From the NCBI GenBank assembly GCA_963555705.1, contig OY743169.1:10168014-10232013 (forward strand): DNA of 64,000 nt. Reading direction: 5' to 3'. Made by a program: the position numbers and the translations under genes. The notes beneath the pieces are model-generated. The model worked only from the letters and a program-made list of their open reading frames with translations. It had not been told where the DNA came from and did not search any database. Every line of letters begins with the position of its first letter. Within the stretch, counting starts at the first letter, position 1. Shown piece by piece: positions 23,558 through 35,883 of the stretch. This DNA comes from Ligustrum vulgare (lineage: Eukaryota; Streptophyta; Magnoliopsida; Lamiales; Oleaceae).

Positions 23558-24056
23558 GGTTGTGTTTGATAGGACAAGTTTTTCGTGGAAAAGAAAAATA
23601 TTCCACACAAATTCCATATTTTGGTGTTTCAAAATTCATAATTTTCTAGGCAATTTTATTTCCTCCTTTTCTCACCACGCGCGAGAGTTCCAAGTTTTGG
23701 TTGAATGAGTTTTCCTACCATACTAGTAGAACTAATTTTCTAGGTAAAACTTTTAACTATTTTCATCACGTTTAATCATTTTTGTTATTATTAATTGATT
23801 TATTTTTTCCCCCAAAAATTAACATTATTATTATTAAATACAAATGTATAAAAAAATTAAAAAAATATTTTTTTTGATTAAAATAGCTAAATTTTATTTT
23901 ATTTTTCATGAAAAATAATGTCAATCAAACAATAAAAGTTGAAAAATTTCTCATTTTTTCCACCTAGAAAATTAAATCAATCAAACACATTACTTCCAAT
24001 TCCCTGATATTCATTTTCTTTCTGCCCAAATTCCACCATCGCTATCAAACGCAGCC
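23558..24056. mobile_element. MITE-like element, about 500 bp
   Basis: The inverted ends GGTTGTGTTTGATAG and (other strand) GGCTGCGTTTGATAG enclose an AT-rich, non-coding interior. Similar interiors occur at about 13310-13735 and 42290-42760. It starts 46 bp after the BAHD stop codon and could therefore lie within its 3-prime UTR. Confidence 0.6.
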
Positions 24057-24299
24057 TAAGTGAATTTAATTTAATTACTTTACACGAGTATTTAGTAATT
24101 TTTAATAAGTTTAATTAAATTACTAGTTGTTTACTTGGATTCGAATTTGCAATTATATTTATCTCCCATTTTCGTTGGAATAATTATCTTGTGCTATTTG
24201 GAGATAAATTGTGTTACTTATCTTTTATGTTAAGTATTGAGAATTGTGATAATTGTATACTTGGGCTAGAATTCTATCACTTATCATTCTTTATAAGGA

Positions 24300-24862
24300 C
24301 TCAAGATGAAGAATATCTCGTTTAGCAAAAAATCTTGCTAGTCGAATATTTTGATTTATTTCTTGAAGTACAAGTTTATGACTTATGGTAAGATTTGTAA
24401 ACAATTTTGATTATTTTACCTTATCTTATGGTAAGATTTGCAAACAATTTTAATTATCTTACCTTATCTTCTCTTATGGTAATATTTGCAAACAATCTTC
24501 ATTATCTTACCTTATCATCATTCATGGAAAGATTCTGTCATTATCTTACCTTATCTCTGATTATTCTTGATTTAATTGCAGGAAATCGAGATTTGGTGCA
24601 AGTGGGATTATTGATGGACAAGCAATCCGGTTGTACATAAATAAGAGAAACTTGAATTGTTTTCCTTGAGACGTGTAGAATCCAAAAATTCGTGTCGTGC
24701 TGAAAAATACACGCCTTCTACATTATTGTATTGTTGGTTCTCCGGGAGGAGATTATCAATCATTTAGAGAAGAAAAGACGTTCAACCTAAAGATTAAACG
24801 GGAGGTTTGGATCGAGATTGAATGGGAGTTTGAGAGTGCTGAATATCATTGCAATTCAAAGA
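24300..24862 (+). mobile_element. Possible copia LTR remnant, continued at about 27654-27900
   Basis: When the solo LTR (24868-27648) is removed, the flanks join into one AT-rich sequence. It ends with GTGGGTTTTCCC...AGGGTTTTTCCCAC (near 27829-27860), a hairpin commonly seen near the 3-prime end of plant copia LTRs. Exact ends were not identified. Confidence 0.35.
24383..24560. repeat. Four tandem copies of a 44-49-bp unit
   Basis: The unit begins TTATGGTAAGATTTG and ends in a TTATCTTACCTTATCT-type stretch. Copies start near 24383, 24427, 24474 and 24523, with the last most diverged. Confidence 0.8.
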
Positions 24863-25931
24863 AAGCTTGTAGCGACCGAGAATTTTTACGCAATTTAATG
24901 ATTATTTCAAAGTTTTGAAAAGTCTGCCGCTGCGATCTCACCCATTTTTAAGTTAACGTCACGACGCGTTCGTCTAACCAAGTCGAGAAATGTAAAGTCA
25001 ATTCGATTTTAATTAAATTTCGAATTTCCAAAATTTTATTATTTTAATTATTTATTTTAGATTATTATTTTCAAAATCATTTTAAATCCCAAATTATGTC
25101 AAGTACATTTTATCAGTTCCATTCTTCCAACCCAGTTGAATTCACGTGCGAATTTCCTTCGAACTACGTGCATTGCTTGTCAAGATGTCACACCACCAAC
25201 CCACATCCATCAATCACATCAATCTCATACCCTATCTATTCTCATACTCTACATCACCAACCTACTCCATTATTCATCACCACCCACACTCCACAACCCA
25301 TTATTCACAAACCCAACCACCAGCCTCTGCACGCTCTCCATCCCCAGCACCACTTCCAGCCTGCCAGCCCTCACCACCTGGTTAAGCTCCATTTCCACCA
25401 TCATCACCACCATCCTCTCTCACAAACCACAAGCACTCCTCAACACTGGTTTCCAACCACCAAATACAACCGGCCAAGAACCACCAATCGCCATCACAAC
25501 CAACTGGCCAAGACCAACCCCCCTGTAGCACCTGCCACCAAAACATCACTACCTCAACCTGCACAAATCGTCACCACCACCACCACCACTTTCTCCCACT
25601 GCCCAGCCACAGCCCACTCACCCCCTTCACCTCCATTATCAACGACACCAACGCAGCCACCACCCATTGCGAACCACACGCCTCCACTGCCCTCTCAACC
25701 AAAATCAAAATTTAAACTAAGAAATTATTGACCCAACACTTACCTCGGCTGCCACCCAGTTCGCCGCTCACTCGCCGGAAAACATCGCGAAATAAGCCTC
25801 AGTTTAGCCATTGATTTTTCACCCAATCCCCCACCAAACTCCCTCAAATCTGAAGTTTCACTTGTGTGCCGCTCCGCCACACCCTGCGTCGGCGAAGCCG
25901 CCGGCTAGACATCAGCTTCCGCGAAAAACAC

Positions 25932-25942
25932 TCTCCGGTTGC

Positions 25943-25996
<54 letters not shown>
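25932..25996. repeat. (TC)n microsatellite in solo LTR copy 1
   Basis: A long CT run near the middle of the LTR. Shorter CT or GA runs occur at matching places in the other two copies (about 33359-33387 and 46819-46834). Confidence 0.9.
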
Positions 25997-25999
<3 letters not shown>

Positions 26000-26459
26000 G
26001 CTGATATGAATGGGTAGGGGGAGAGAGAGAGAGAGAAATATGTTTATATTTTTATTTTCTAAAATTTTCCTATTAGTCCCCCAAGTTCCAAAATTATTTA
26101 TTTCAGCCCATTTAACGTTAAACTCTTTTATTTCAGTCCCTACAGCTTTAAATGTTTTAAATCTTACTTTAAGTTTCAAAAGTTATTATTTTTGCCCCTA
26201 AGTATCAAACCCATTTTGTTTCAATCCCTGTAGATTTAATTCATTTGATTTTAAGTTCAAGATTTACAAGTCATCTATTTCAGTACCTCAAAGTTTTAAA
26301 ATGATTTAAATCGGTCCCTATAGTTTTAAAACCTACCATTTCAGCCCCTTGAGTTCCAAATGATTTTAATAAGCCCTTCACTTTTAAAATCACTTATTTC
26401 AAGCCCTACAATGTAATATTCATTTTGAGCTTCGACCCAACTTTTGAAAATTTACATTT

Positions 26460-26620
26460 TAGTCCCTCAAGTTTGAAAAGTATTCATTAGTCCCTCAACT
26501 TTCAAATTATCCATTTTAGTCCCTTAACTTTCAAATTATCCATTTTAGTCCCTCAACTTTCAAATTACTCATTTTAGCCCCTCAACTTTCAAATCATCAA
26601 TTTCAGCTCCCAAATTGTAA
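26460..26620. repeat. Tandem TTTAGTCCCTCAACTTTC units
   Basis: Five to six copies at about 25-32-bp spacing. The same motif array occurs in the related solo LTR at 47060-47235, and similar units lie in other elements here. Confidence 0.85.
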
Positions 26621-27653
26621 ATTATCATTTTTTTAAACTATAAATTTCAAAAGACTAATTTAACTTATTTTCTAATTGGCTAAACGAGGCGTACGGAGAT
26701 TTGAAAGAATTGAAGTCGTTTCCCGCTCAACTTTGCACTCGTCAAGTTTAAGGTAGACTCGCCCCTATTAATTGATTTAAATTATGATTGCATGTGAATG
26801 CGTATGATATGTGACTTATGTGAAAGTCATTTTTATGAAAAGAGAAAAGAATGTATTTCTTCGAAAATATTTATGTTGAGATGAGAATATATTTCTTATG
26901 AAATATTTATGTTGTTATGCTTGTCATAACTTACTTGCTTTATGCATGAGAAAGAAAGAAGAGAATATCTTGCAAGATAAATGATGATGTTATGCATAAC
27001 TTATGTGCCTTATGTGCACGAGAAGAAAGAGCAACCCACACCCGATGATTTTAAAGAGCCTATGATTTTCAAAGAGGAGCCACGTGCTTTAATGCACAAG
27101 AAGAGTAATCCACACCCTATGATTTCTAAAGAGCCTATGAGTTTTCAAAAAGAAGCCACGTGCTTTAATGCACAAGAAGAGCAACCCACACCCTATGATT
27201 TCTAAAGATTCTGCATTCATGTGTTCAATTATATTGTAAATTAATTAATTGGCGATGAGTCTACTGAGTATTTCATTCGAAATGTTCACTCCACTTTTAA
27301 CAGTTTTGCAGATTTCGGAGAACATTGGCAAGTGATGGATGATTGTGGCAATAATCGTTAAATGGTTGAAAGTCTTACTTTAATGATTTCCATATTTCCA
27401 AACATTGAATAATTTTGAGAATTTCAGTTATTTGAGAAAATATGACATTGTCAATGGCTTTACAATATTAATGGTTCGATTTGCTATTTCAAATTGTTTC
27501 ATAAATGTTTTCAATTTTATCGACCATTATAGTTTATTTAATGTTGCCAAAAATGAATTTCAATTATTTCTTCCGCAAAAATATTATTTGAAAAATTAGA
27601 TCAGACGATGACGTGGTGAACCGGGTATTCAGAACTCGGGGCGTTACAAAGCT

Positions 27654-30525
27654 ACTGATGGGTGGTGGGATGCCAGCTCATACATACTACATGTCATAGA
27701 AGGAACAGTGAGTGATTTATTTCTTGGATGTTTGATAAGTTTATGCGTAGATTTATCATGTAACTTAGATTGATCTGTGTAAAATCTTTTCTTATATAGT
27801 GATTGATTTGTCCGCAGGGTACGAGCACGTGGGTTTTCCCTGTTAGGGTTTTTCCCACGTTAAGGTCAAATATTGTGTTCTGTCTCCTTACAATTCTGCA
27901 TAGTATATACTATCTATTTACGTTTTACAATCCAGACGAATCTGCATCAACAAGATTCATCTGGTATTGTAATAAAACAAATCTTAAAGATTCAGTATTA
28001 ATTTGTTACTATCCAGACATATCTGTGACAATCTGTTCGTTTAAATACAAAATTTAGACAACTTTAAATTTTCAAATTATAATTAACCTAGAAATAAGTT
28101 ATTTTTCCTCGCCTAAAATGTTGCGAGGAGTGTGTAATAATAAATAACCTAGAAATAAGTTATTTTTCTAGAGAGTATATTCTAAAAATTTCACTCCAAT
28201 GGACTCTCTAATTTAACATTTTAATTTAGAAAGTTGGTTTGACTCTCTAAATTTGAAGAGCCAAACCAACTCTCTATTATTATATGTATTCAAAAAGTTC
28301 CAAATTTTCAATATTCTTACATTAACTTTTTTTTACATATTTGATATCATTGATCATTCACCTTAAAAAAAAAAAAATTAACTAAAAATAAAGAAGGACA
28401 ATAAATATTTTTATGAAAAAATAATATAAAGAACAAAAAATAAAGAGTTTGTTGGAATTTGTAAACAAATTTACTCTCTAACTTTAAAGATGTTCTCTAT
28501 TATGTAGAATATGCTCTTTAAATATACAGAGTATTGGAGAAGCTCTTATATGTTTCAAAATGCACAAAATTATTTAGTGTTGGCTGGCTTCACTGGCTTG
28601 CTTTTGTCTGTCGAGTGTTGAGGAATGAGAGTGCCGAAGTACACTGGTTAGTAGTTAAAGTGTTAATTCATACTAGTAAATTAACAATAGTAATTCGTTT
28701 TGTGAAAATGATATTGATTTAGCATTTGGGAGTATTTTTAATTGATTTGATTAGCTTTGTTTTCATTTTCGTACTCACAAGTATTTCATTTGAATTAGAA
28801 TTTGCTTACTTGTCATTTGTGAAATTAAATTTTCTCTATCTAGTTTAATTTTTCTTTAAAAGAAATTTCGGGAGCCCCCATTGTCCCCCCCAACTTCATT
28901 TAATTTTCACCCGCACTAATTGAGAATCCTAGCTCCGCCCTTGCCTAGAAGTATTATTTTCCTTTTTTTTAAAAAAATAAAATAAATAACTAGTATTTTT
29001 TATTTTGATCAAATATGTTAATTATACAATCATATCATTTCAAAACATAGTACACAATAAAATTTTAATACAAAATATTATCGAACTCAAAAATTTTAAA
29101 AAAGACAAACTAATCAAAATTAGGAAATCCTGACATTTATAAGATTTTTATTTTTCTTTTTAAAGTTCTTTCTCTTTTAAAAAAAGATATTTTTATTTAT
29201 TATTTATTTGTTTGTTGAACTTTCTTCTTCTAAACAAGTTGTTTTTATTTTCTTTTTTTTATATGTCAAAATATTTTGAAATAAAATAAAATTTAATAAA
29301 TAAAATTTACAACCATTAATCGATATTTATTTTGAATTGATAATTCTAAAATTAAAGAATATTGTTGTTATATTTTTTATGTATTTAATATTATATCCGA
29401 ATGAGTAAATCTTGCTTTATTTGTAAAACAATTTTTTTTAAAAAAATTTGTGATCTTTGAAATAATTTTTAATTTTTTTAATTAAATTCAATTCAACCCC
29501 GATTCGATTTGATCCGACCTTCTAACCCTTGACATGTTACTTTTTTTGGGTCGAACCATTTCAAGTTTATTGAATACTAAGTATTAAATAACTTAAAATA
29601 TATAATTTAAAATGAATGAGATATTGAAGAAAAGTAAAAAAATATAAAGTATAAACTTTTTCATTTAATCTTTTTAACTTTTTACGGACAAAGTGTTTAT
29701 AATTTGCTCTCATTTATTATTTTCTATTAAACTTCTTTTTAAGATTTTAAATTTGACACCTATATTACATATTTTTCGACTTCAAAATAATACAATAATT
29801 ATCAAAAGAATAATAATTATTACAAAAAGTGGTTTATAAATAGTATTATAGAATTTAAATGATATAATTTAAAATGAATGGGATATTGTGAAAAAGTAAA
29901 AAATATAAAGTAAAAGCTTTTACGTTTGATATGTTATATGATTTTATGGACAATATATTTTCAGTTTTCTCTCAATTGTTTTCTTGTATTAAACTTCTCG
30001 TAGAGATCTTCGATTTGATACACATATTACATATTTTTTCGACTTCAAAATAATATAACAACACTATAACAAAAGTGACCTTTTATGTGTCATTTCTCGC
30101 ACTTTATTTTCATCCTCCTCCTCGCCTAGTGGCTAGCAAAATGAAGAGTTTTCAGCTTTCAACCTAATAATACCCAAATCGAACTCAAACACAGCAATTG
30201 CAACTCCTTGTCTCTAAAATTCTACTCAAAGAAACAATCATGGTGAACGCTCTCTCTAAACTTCATTGTCCATCTCAACATTATTCCATCGGTGGTCCTC
30301 CGAAAGTAAACATAGTAAGTTCATCATGAAGGGTGTCCAAGAGATTAGGTTGGGAAACGACGCCGTGTGATATAGTTATTGGGTTTGATGATGAAGTAGC
30401 ATCAACAGGGAGGGAGGCGGTGAGAGCTTCTTGGAGTTGGAAGGCGAGAAGAGGTACGACTTGAGGTTCGTCGAAACTTCATAGCTTTGTGCGACCAGTA
30501 AGGTGGCGATGTCTTCATTCAATTC
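27654..30525. other. AT-rich spacer
   Basis: No gene is supported. It includes the second half of the possible copia LTR (to about 27900), an ACTCTCTAA-type MITE-like inverted segment (about 28165-28545), a dispersed repeat (28990-29245) related to 7299-7600, and a tandem duplication (29601-30065). Confidence 0.6.
29601..30065. repeat. Tandem duplication, period about 262 bp
   Basis: The sequence from TATAATTTAAAATGAATG to TTTTTCGACTTCAAAATAAT occurs twice, with starts at 29601 and 29863. The copies are clearly diverged. Confidence 0.75.
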
Positions 30526-31200
30526 TGTAGCGTCTGAGAATTTTTAAATAATATAAAAATCAATTTTTCTCGAAAAGCGTGTCGCTAAGTTTTAACCCCA
30601 AATTTATTTTAAAGTGAAACTGTGTTCGTCTAGCCATTGTAAAATAAATTTAAATCTTTTCAAATCGAGTCCACTCGCAAATGCTTTAAAGTATCAAATT
30701 CCTTATCATTTTTAAACCCAAATCCAAATTGTTATAATTTTGAGTCCAATTTATTTAAGTCCAATATTTTATTATTTGGATCCAAAATTATGCTAGTCCA
30801 AATCTTTATTATTTTTAGTCCAATTCATTTCAGTCCAATTTGGAAATTCTTGCAGTCCAAACCTACTTATAACCTAGAAAATTGTGCCATAAAGTTACTG
30901 TTAAAATCACTCAATCCTCAGGCCTCCTCTCAGCCTCATGCAGCCAGCAACCACTTTGGGTAAGGAAAATCTTCCTCTCCCTCAAACTTCTTCAATTCAG
31001 TATTGCACTGGTGGATATATGTTGATGCTGGAACCTCAATCTCTAGCACCAACAACATGATGATTTTCACATAATCATAAGCCTCAAACCCAACTTTGAA
31101 CCACCTCTATTTTGCAAACGAAAATGCACCACCACTGCACGTTTCGCCACTGAACCACCACCGACTGCCTCCATCGCCCAAGACCGAGCCCATAGCTAAC

Positions 31201-32643
31201 TGTTCGCTCAAAATAGTGTACCGCAAGCGCACGGGTCGCGTACAAGTAATAAAGTGGACTTTTTGAGTCCGGATTGTCGATCCCACGAGGAATGTATACT
31301 CTAGATTATATAACTTTAATTAATTTAATTCTAACAATAAAGAGAAACACACAATTAAAAAGATAGATTTTTTGGACAATTCTAAATTAACTAAAGTAAT
31401 TTTAAACCAAATTAAAATAAGAAAAATGAAAGATAAAATAGTTGGGATTCATGATTTCACTTAACTCTTACTTAAGTAATTTCTCAATACATGCAAATTA
31501 ATAAATTACTCATTTACAATGTTAGACCCGATTTTCCAAGCTTAGTTAATTACATCTCTCGAGTGAAATTAACCCTAATCATTTGGTCTAACCTACTATA
31601 TCTCTATGTCGATTAAGGCACAATCAATTGCATTAACTCTTTGTGAAAATAGCTCAATAGATCATCTAGGGTTTAAGGTATATTTCTATCCTTAACAAGA
31701 ACCCAGAGCATTTGTTATTTGGTCTAAAATGCATAATATCTCTCGATTATCATACACTTCACAAAACATATATTTGGTGATCAATCAAACACATGGAATA
31801 ATTTCAATAACAAACACACAAGAAATAAGTTCAACATTAATAAACAAACATTAAAATTACTTAAACTAAGTTAAACTATATTAATCATCCCAACATAAAA
31901 CAACTAGCCCATTGTATAAATATTGCACAAAAGTTGAGGTTTACAAAAATACATCACAAAATATAGAAATCAAAGATTAAAAATACAAGATAATGAAATA
32001 AATCACTTCCCATTGAGTTTTTGCTCAAAAATCTTTCAACAACGCTTTGTATTTCCACTTACTTCTTGTTTGTTTGCTCCAATGGTTGCTAGTAACTTAG
32101 AAACAAAAATAAACTACAACTAATTTTACAACCAAAACAAAAACAAAGAAAAGAAAGAAGAAGAAAAGAGAGAAGAAGAGAGGCTAGGGTTTTGTCAAAA
32201 AAAATGGGTCTGTGGCCTAGTTCGCGAACGCGACCTGTGCTTAACCACGCGATCGCGTGGTTCAGCTGAGTGAGTGTTTGTGGTCTGGTCCTTCAATTAA
32301 TTGCCATCCAGGTCCTCCAACTTTTGGTCTTCTTCAATTTAGTCCTCGAATTTTGGCTTTTATTACAAGTATTCCCCTGAAATATTAGCATCTTTAGTCC
32401 TCCAACTTTCTGAGATGTTGCACTTAAGTCCCCAAACTTTTGATTTCTTTCGATTAGGTCCTTGGACATCAAATTTGCTCCTCTTTTAGCCTGATTTCAC
32501 TCCAAACTTGCCCATTTACTTTCCAATTGAGGTTGTACCTAATTGTACAAGATAAACACAAAATATAAGTAGATATTTGCTCAATTTGTCAATTAAATTG
32601 TCTATTTAAAAGCACAATAAGTGTGTAAAACGCACACTTATCA
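31201..32643. mobile_element. Solo LTR of another family (1443 bp), nested
   Basis: It starts TGTTCGCTC and ends ACACTTATCA, with the perfect duplication CTAAC on both sides (31196-31200 and 32644-32648). The segment after the start (CGCAAGCGCACGGGTCG, GTCGATCCCACGAGG) is a sequence type often met in plant LTR elements. On the other strand it would start TGATAAGTG. It carries CpG palindromes near 32221-32262. It must be younger than the LTR it sits in. Confidence 0.9.
32243..32262. repeat. Perfect 20-bp palindrome in the nested solo LTR
   Basis: AACCACGCGATCGCGTGGTT is its own reverse complement. A TTCGCGAA palindrome precedes it at 32221-32228. The CpG-rich palindromes recall the TTACGGCCGTRA array in the solo LTR at 10.5-11.5 kb. 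Confidence 0.9.
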
Positions 32644-33354
32644 CTAACCATAATCGCAACACCTACTGCCACTATAACTTGCATTGTGCACCTCCACCGA
32701 AACCACATAACATCATCACTTCACCACCTCCATAGCTCACTATCTCACAATACTCAACCTCACATCTCCAGCAGCCCAGCACTGCTCCATTTTCGAAACA
32801 TCAGCACCACCCCTCCATCAAGCCACAACCGGCCACATCTGAAACAACACCAATCCACCACCATAGCTCCTTCACCGAACCAAAATCTCACAAGCCTAGC
32901 ACCACCTATTTCATCACCATTACCGAGTATCACCACTGGCTGCCTTCACCATCACCACTGCAACATCATCACCACAACCACCGTCTCCAACTCCCAGAAG
33001 GACCGCCAGCCACCACCGAACCACTACCTACCGCCACTGCCCCACTCAAGTATCAAGCCCTAAATCAAACCCAAACCCAAGAAATAGACGAAGTCCAGAA
33101 CCTTACCTCGATCTCGACCCATTTCTGGCCGGATTTTTGTCGGAAAAACTCCAAAACCGTAACTTCTAGCCACGATTTCTTTCGATTCTTTACACCAAAG
33201 ATTCGTCCAAAGCCTCTCAACCCCACACTAGCGCCACCACGCGACGGTGGCGCTGATACCACCCTTCGACCGACGGCTTGAAGTCGGAGAAGGGGCAGAG
33301 CCCTTTCTTCTGTTATTCGCTATTTTCTCTCTCCTTTCAGTTCTCTGATTTACG

Positions 33355-33390
<36 letters not shown>

Positions 33391-34427
33391 TTGTATATGT
33401 ATTTTGATTTTATTAATGGTCATTTAGCCCCCAAGTTTTAAAAGCTTTTATTTTAGTCCATGTGTTTTGAAAAGCATGCTTGTTTTATCCCTTCAGTTTC
33501 GAAAACATTTTAAATTCAGTCCCTTCAATTTTAAAAAAGTTTTTAGTTTAGGTCCCAAGGTTTCAGTTATTAATAAATCATCCCTTTTATTGTTCGAAAA
33601 GTCTATTTCAGTCCTTAAACTTTCAATTTCAATTCTAATAAAATTTCAATCTAGTCCCTAAATTTTACTTTATCATTTTTTTAAAACCTTAAAATTTCCA
33701 ATTACTAATTCAAGGCTTATTTCCTATTTTTGGCTAGACGATATGTGCTTACGATTAAGAGATTGAGGTTACTTCCAGCTTCACTTTTTAATTGACTTGA
33801 GATAAATTGATGTAGACTCGCCCCTACTAATTAGTTTATATTATAATTGCATGTTTGGATTTACATGAATTATATGCTTAATTGCATGAGACAAGACAAG
33901 AATATCTTTATAAGATAAGAAAAGAAATTTATGTTATGTATGTCATAACTTATATTCTTTATTTGTATAAAACAAGAATATGTTCATTTGCATTTACTAT
34001 GTAATGCATATGATTAAGAAGAGAATGTCACTGTATTTTTTGCATAATTACTTGTTCAATTTTCTTGTAAATTAATTATTGGTGATGAATCTACTGAGTA
34101 TTTCTTTTGAAATGTTCACTACATTATTTTAACAACATTTGCAGAGTTCGGAGATGGTGGTGAATGATGCGCAGCATTGGCAAACCTTATTTTAAAGTTA
34201 TTTTGAAAGTTAAGTTTATTAAACCTTATTAATTTAAATTTTTTAGATTTGGAATTTTATGGAATGTTTTCAAGTAAATTTATTTAAATTTGAGTTACCG
34301 TTGCTAATTTTTCAAATGAATGTGATGTTTAAAATTTAGTTTATCTCCGTAATATTTTGTTAAATAGTTAGTTTAAGAGGACGATGTGGCGTCCTGGGTT
34401 TTATAGAACTCGGGGTGCTACAAATTC

Positions 34428-34982
34428 CATTTTTGTTCCAAAACATTTCTTGAGTAATTATTTGATTTCAATAAGTTTTTCACCTAATTTCAACTTTTTT
34501 CCTCCAGTAATTTTTGAGGGATTTTGGTAGCGGTTAATGTTAGGATTTTAAGTTTTTACACAAACTATAGATGTTCCCCTTGTTATTTATCCCTCAGTCT
34601 CACACCTCCCTTCTACAGTTTCCAAAGCATCAAATGAACAATATGGAATATGTGATAAAAGGTTTTTAGATTGAAGGTTATGGCTGATAAAAGTTTCTAG
34701 ACGCAAATGAACAATATGGAATGGGTGCAGAAAAATATACCAAGCGGAGAGTGTTTGAAATTATTCTAGTTTTACTTAATTTATGCCAAGCTACAACTTT
34801 GAAAACTTAGCAGTTATTTTAGTTGTATTGAATTTATGACTAGAAGCTGGATTAATTTTCTCTCTCTTGCACATTTCTTAGTGCTCAAAATTTCTTTAGG
34901 GAGTAGTTGATGCAGAAAATATAAATTGTGTATCTTCTCTTGAAAGAACTGGATATCAGCAAGACAGGTCTTAAATTATACT
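34428..34982. other. Spacer before the LRR fragment
   Basis: AT-rich sequence with no recognised element. It may be intron or flank of the LRR gene whose fragment follows. Confidence 0.5.
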
Positions 34983-35168
34983 TTGACACGTTTATTCTCT
35001 TCTTTCCAAGAATTGCATGCCCTGAGCAATCTGATTGAGCTAGAACTAAGTTATAATGAGGTTGATGACATGCTGCAATCTTTGACAGCATTTTCAAACC
35101 TCAAGAAACTCTACTTCCGAAACAATACTTTAGAGGGAATGCTTGTGAGGAACAACGACACGATTTGA
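34983..35168 (+). pseudogene. Leucine-rich-repeat gene fragment
   Basis: The peptide contains ELHALSNLIELELSYNEV followed by LTAFSNLKKLYFRNNTLEG. Leu/Asn spacing at about 24-residue periods matches extracellular LRRs of plant receptor-like proteins. Only one to two repeats remain. The frame ends at a TGA where the sequence enters a duplicated non-coding segment. No signal peptide, membrane segment or kinase is present, so this is a fragment. Confidence 0.6.
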
Positions 35169-35520
35169 AGGATGTTTACATTTGATAGAAAAAAATGTAG
35201 CACTCTAAAACTTTTTCAGAAGCATAGTCGTCGTCCTATTTTTGAACAACGACAAGATTTGAAGGATGTTTACATTTGATAGAAAAAAATTTAGCACTCT
35301 AAAACTTTTTCAGAAACATAGTCCTCGTCCTATTTTTTATGTAAGAGTTGTCCTCAACCTATATGCCTTAGTTCGACGTTAACTCCAAATTAACAAATTC
35401 CATTCATTTGAATTAAAAGAGATTTTTTTTTTTTTTTATTTAAAAAAAAAAAAAAAAACTAAAGGACCATCTTGCACTTACTTTCAGTCAAAAACGAAAA
35501 AGAAAAAGAATATATATATA
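35150..35520. repeat. Locally duplicated segment, related to 43430-43857
   Basis: A CGATTTGAAGGATGTTTACA unit occurs twice here (near 35160 and 35253). The whole stretch through AGTCAAAAACGAAAAA matches 43437-43815. The Helitron at 35521-42252 separates this copy from its natural right flank (ATATAAACACTAA, about 42262). Confidence 0.8.
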
Positions 35521-35777
35521 CTAGTAAAAGATACGTGTGTTGCACGAAACGTTTTATTTTGTGTTTATTCGCGTGTAATTGGAAATGAAGCATAATATAA
35601 AATGAATGCCAAATAAAGTGTAATTAAATTAAAAATAAAAAGATCATCACTTCAAAAATTAAGCCTACAATGATAGTCCTAGTTCTTCATGATTATTGAG
35701 GTTACTAAAATGATGAACAGATTAGTGACAACAATCAAGAAGCATTTTAATAGGAACATTTAACTTCGAGTTCAAAT

Positions 35778-35883
35778 TCAGGGACCTTGATAGTTGACTT
35801 TGAATTGATTATCAAAAAACATAGCGAGAGCTTGTTGGGCTGCTCCCTTGTACTTCAATGCCCTCAAAAGGGTTTTCTTTCCC
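35778..35883 (-). pseudogene. Captured 3-prime exon-like fragment, gene unknown
   Basis: A minus-strand open stretch begins after a TTTCAG acceptor (35884) and reads KKTLLRALKYKGAAQQALAM, continuing to a TGA at 35778-35780. The reading is helix-like and lacks low complexity. A preceding stretch (about 35890-35990) has SRSYFIHDEPMPNDFF, then a stop. The source gene is not recognised. Confidence 0.4.

Larger units (their letters stand above)
24868..27648. mobile_element. Solo LTR, family A copy 1 (2781 bp)
   Basis: It starts TGTAGCGACC, ends GGCGTTACA and is flanked by the perfect duplication AAGCT (24863-24867 and 27649-27653). No internal domain is present. The body holds a CAC/CCA-rich stretch (25190-25700), a (TC)n run, repeated TTTAGTCCCTCAACTTTC units (26460-26620) and a conserved ACTCGCCCCTATTAATTGA block near 26757. 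It shares its ends and body plan with 30526-34422 and 45674-48153. The reverse-complement start (TGTAACGCCCCGAG) resembles common plant Ty3/gypsy LTR starts, so the element may lie on the minus strand. Confidence 0.92.
30526..34422. mobile_element. Solo LTR, family A copy 2, with nested solo LTR
   Basis: It starts TGTAGCGTCTGAG, ends CGGGGTGCTACA and is flanked by the perfect duplication AATTC (30521-30525 and 34423-34427). Without the nested insertion and its duplication it is about 2449 bp, close to the 2480 and 2781 bp of the other two copies. It shares their ACTCGCCCCTA block (near 33817), a CAC-rich part and a final GACGATGTGGCGTC segment. Confidence 0.91.

Noticed and set aside
25096..25731. 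211-residue open frame rich in His, Thr and Pro
   Set aside because: It is the CAC/CCA-rich part of a solo LTR, open in several frames because of its composition; similar frames appear in the sister copies (32686-33063, 45963-46211).
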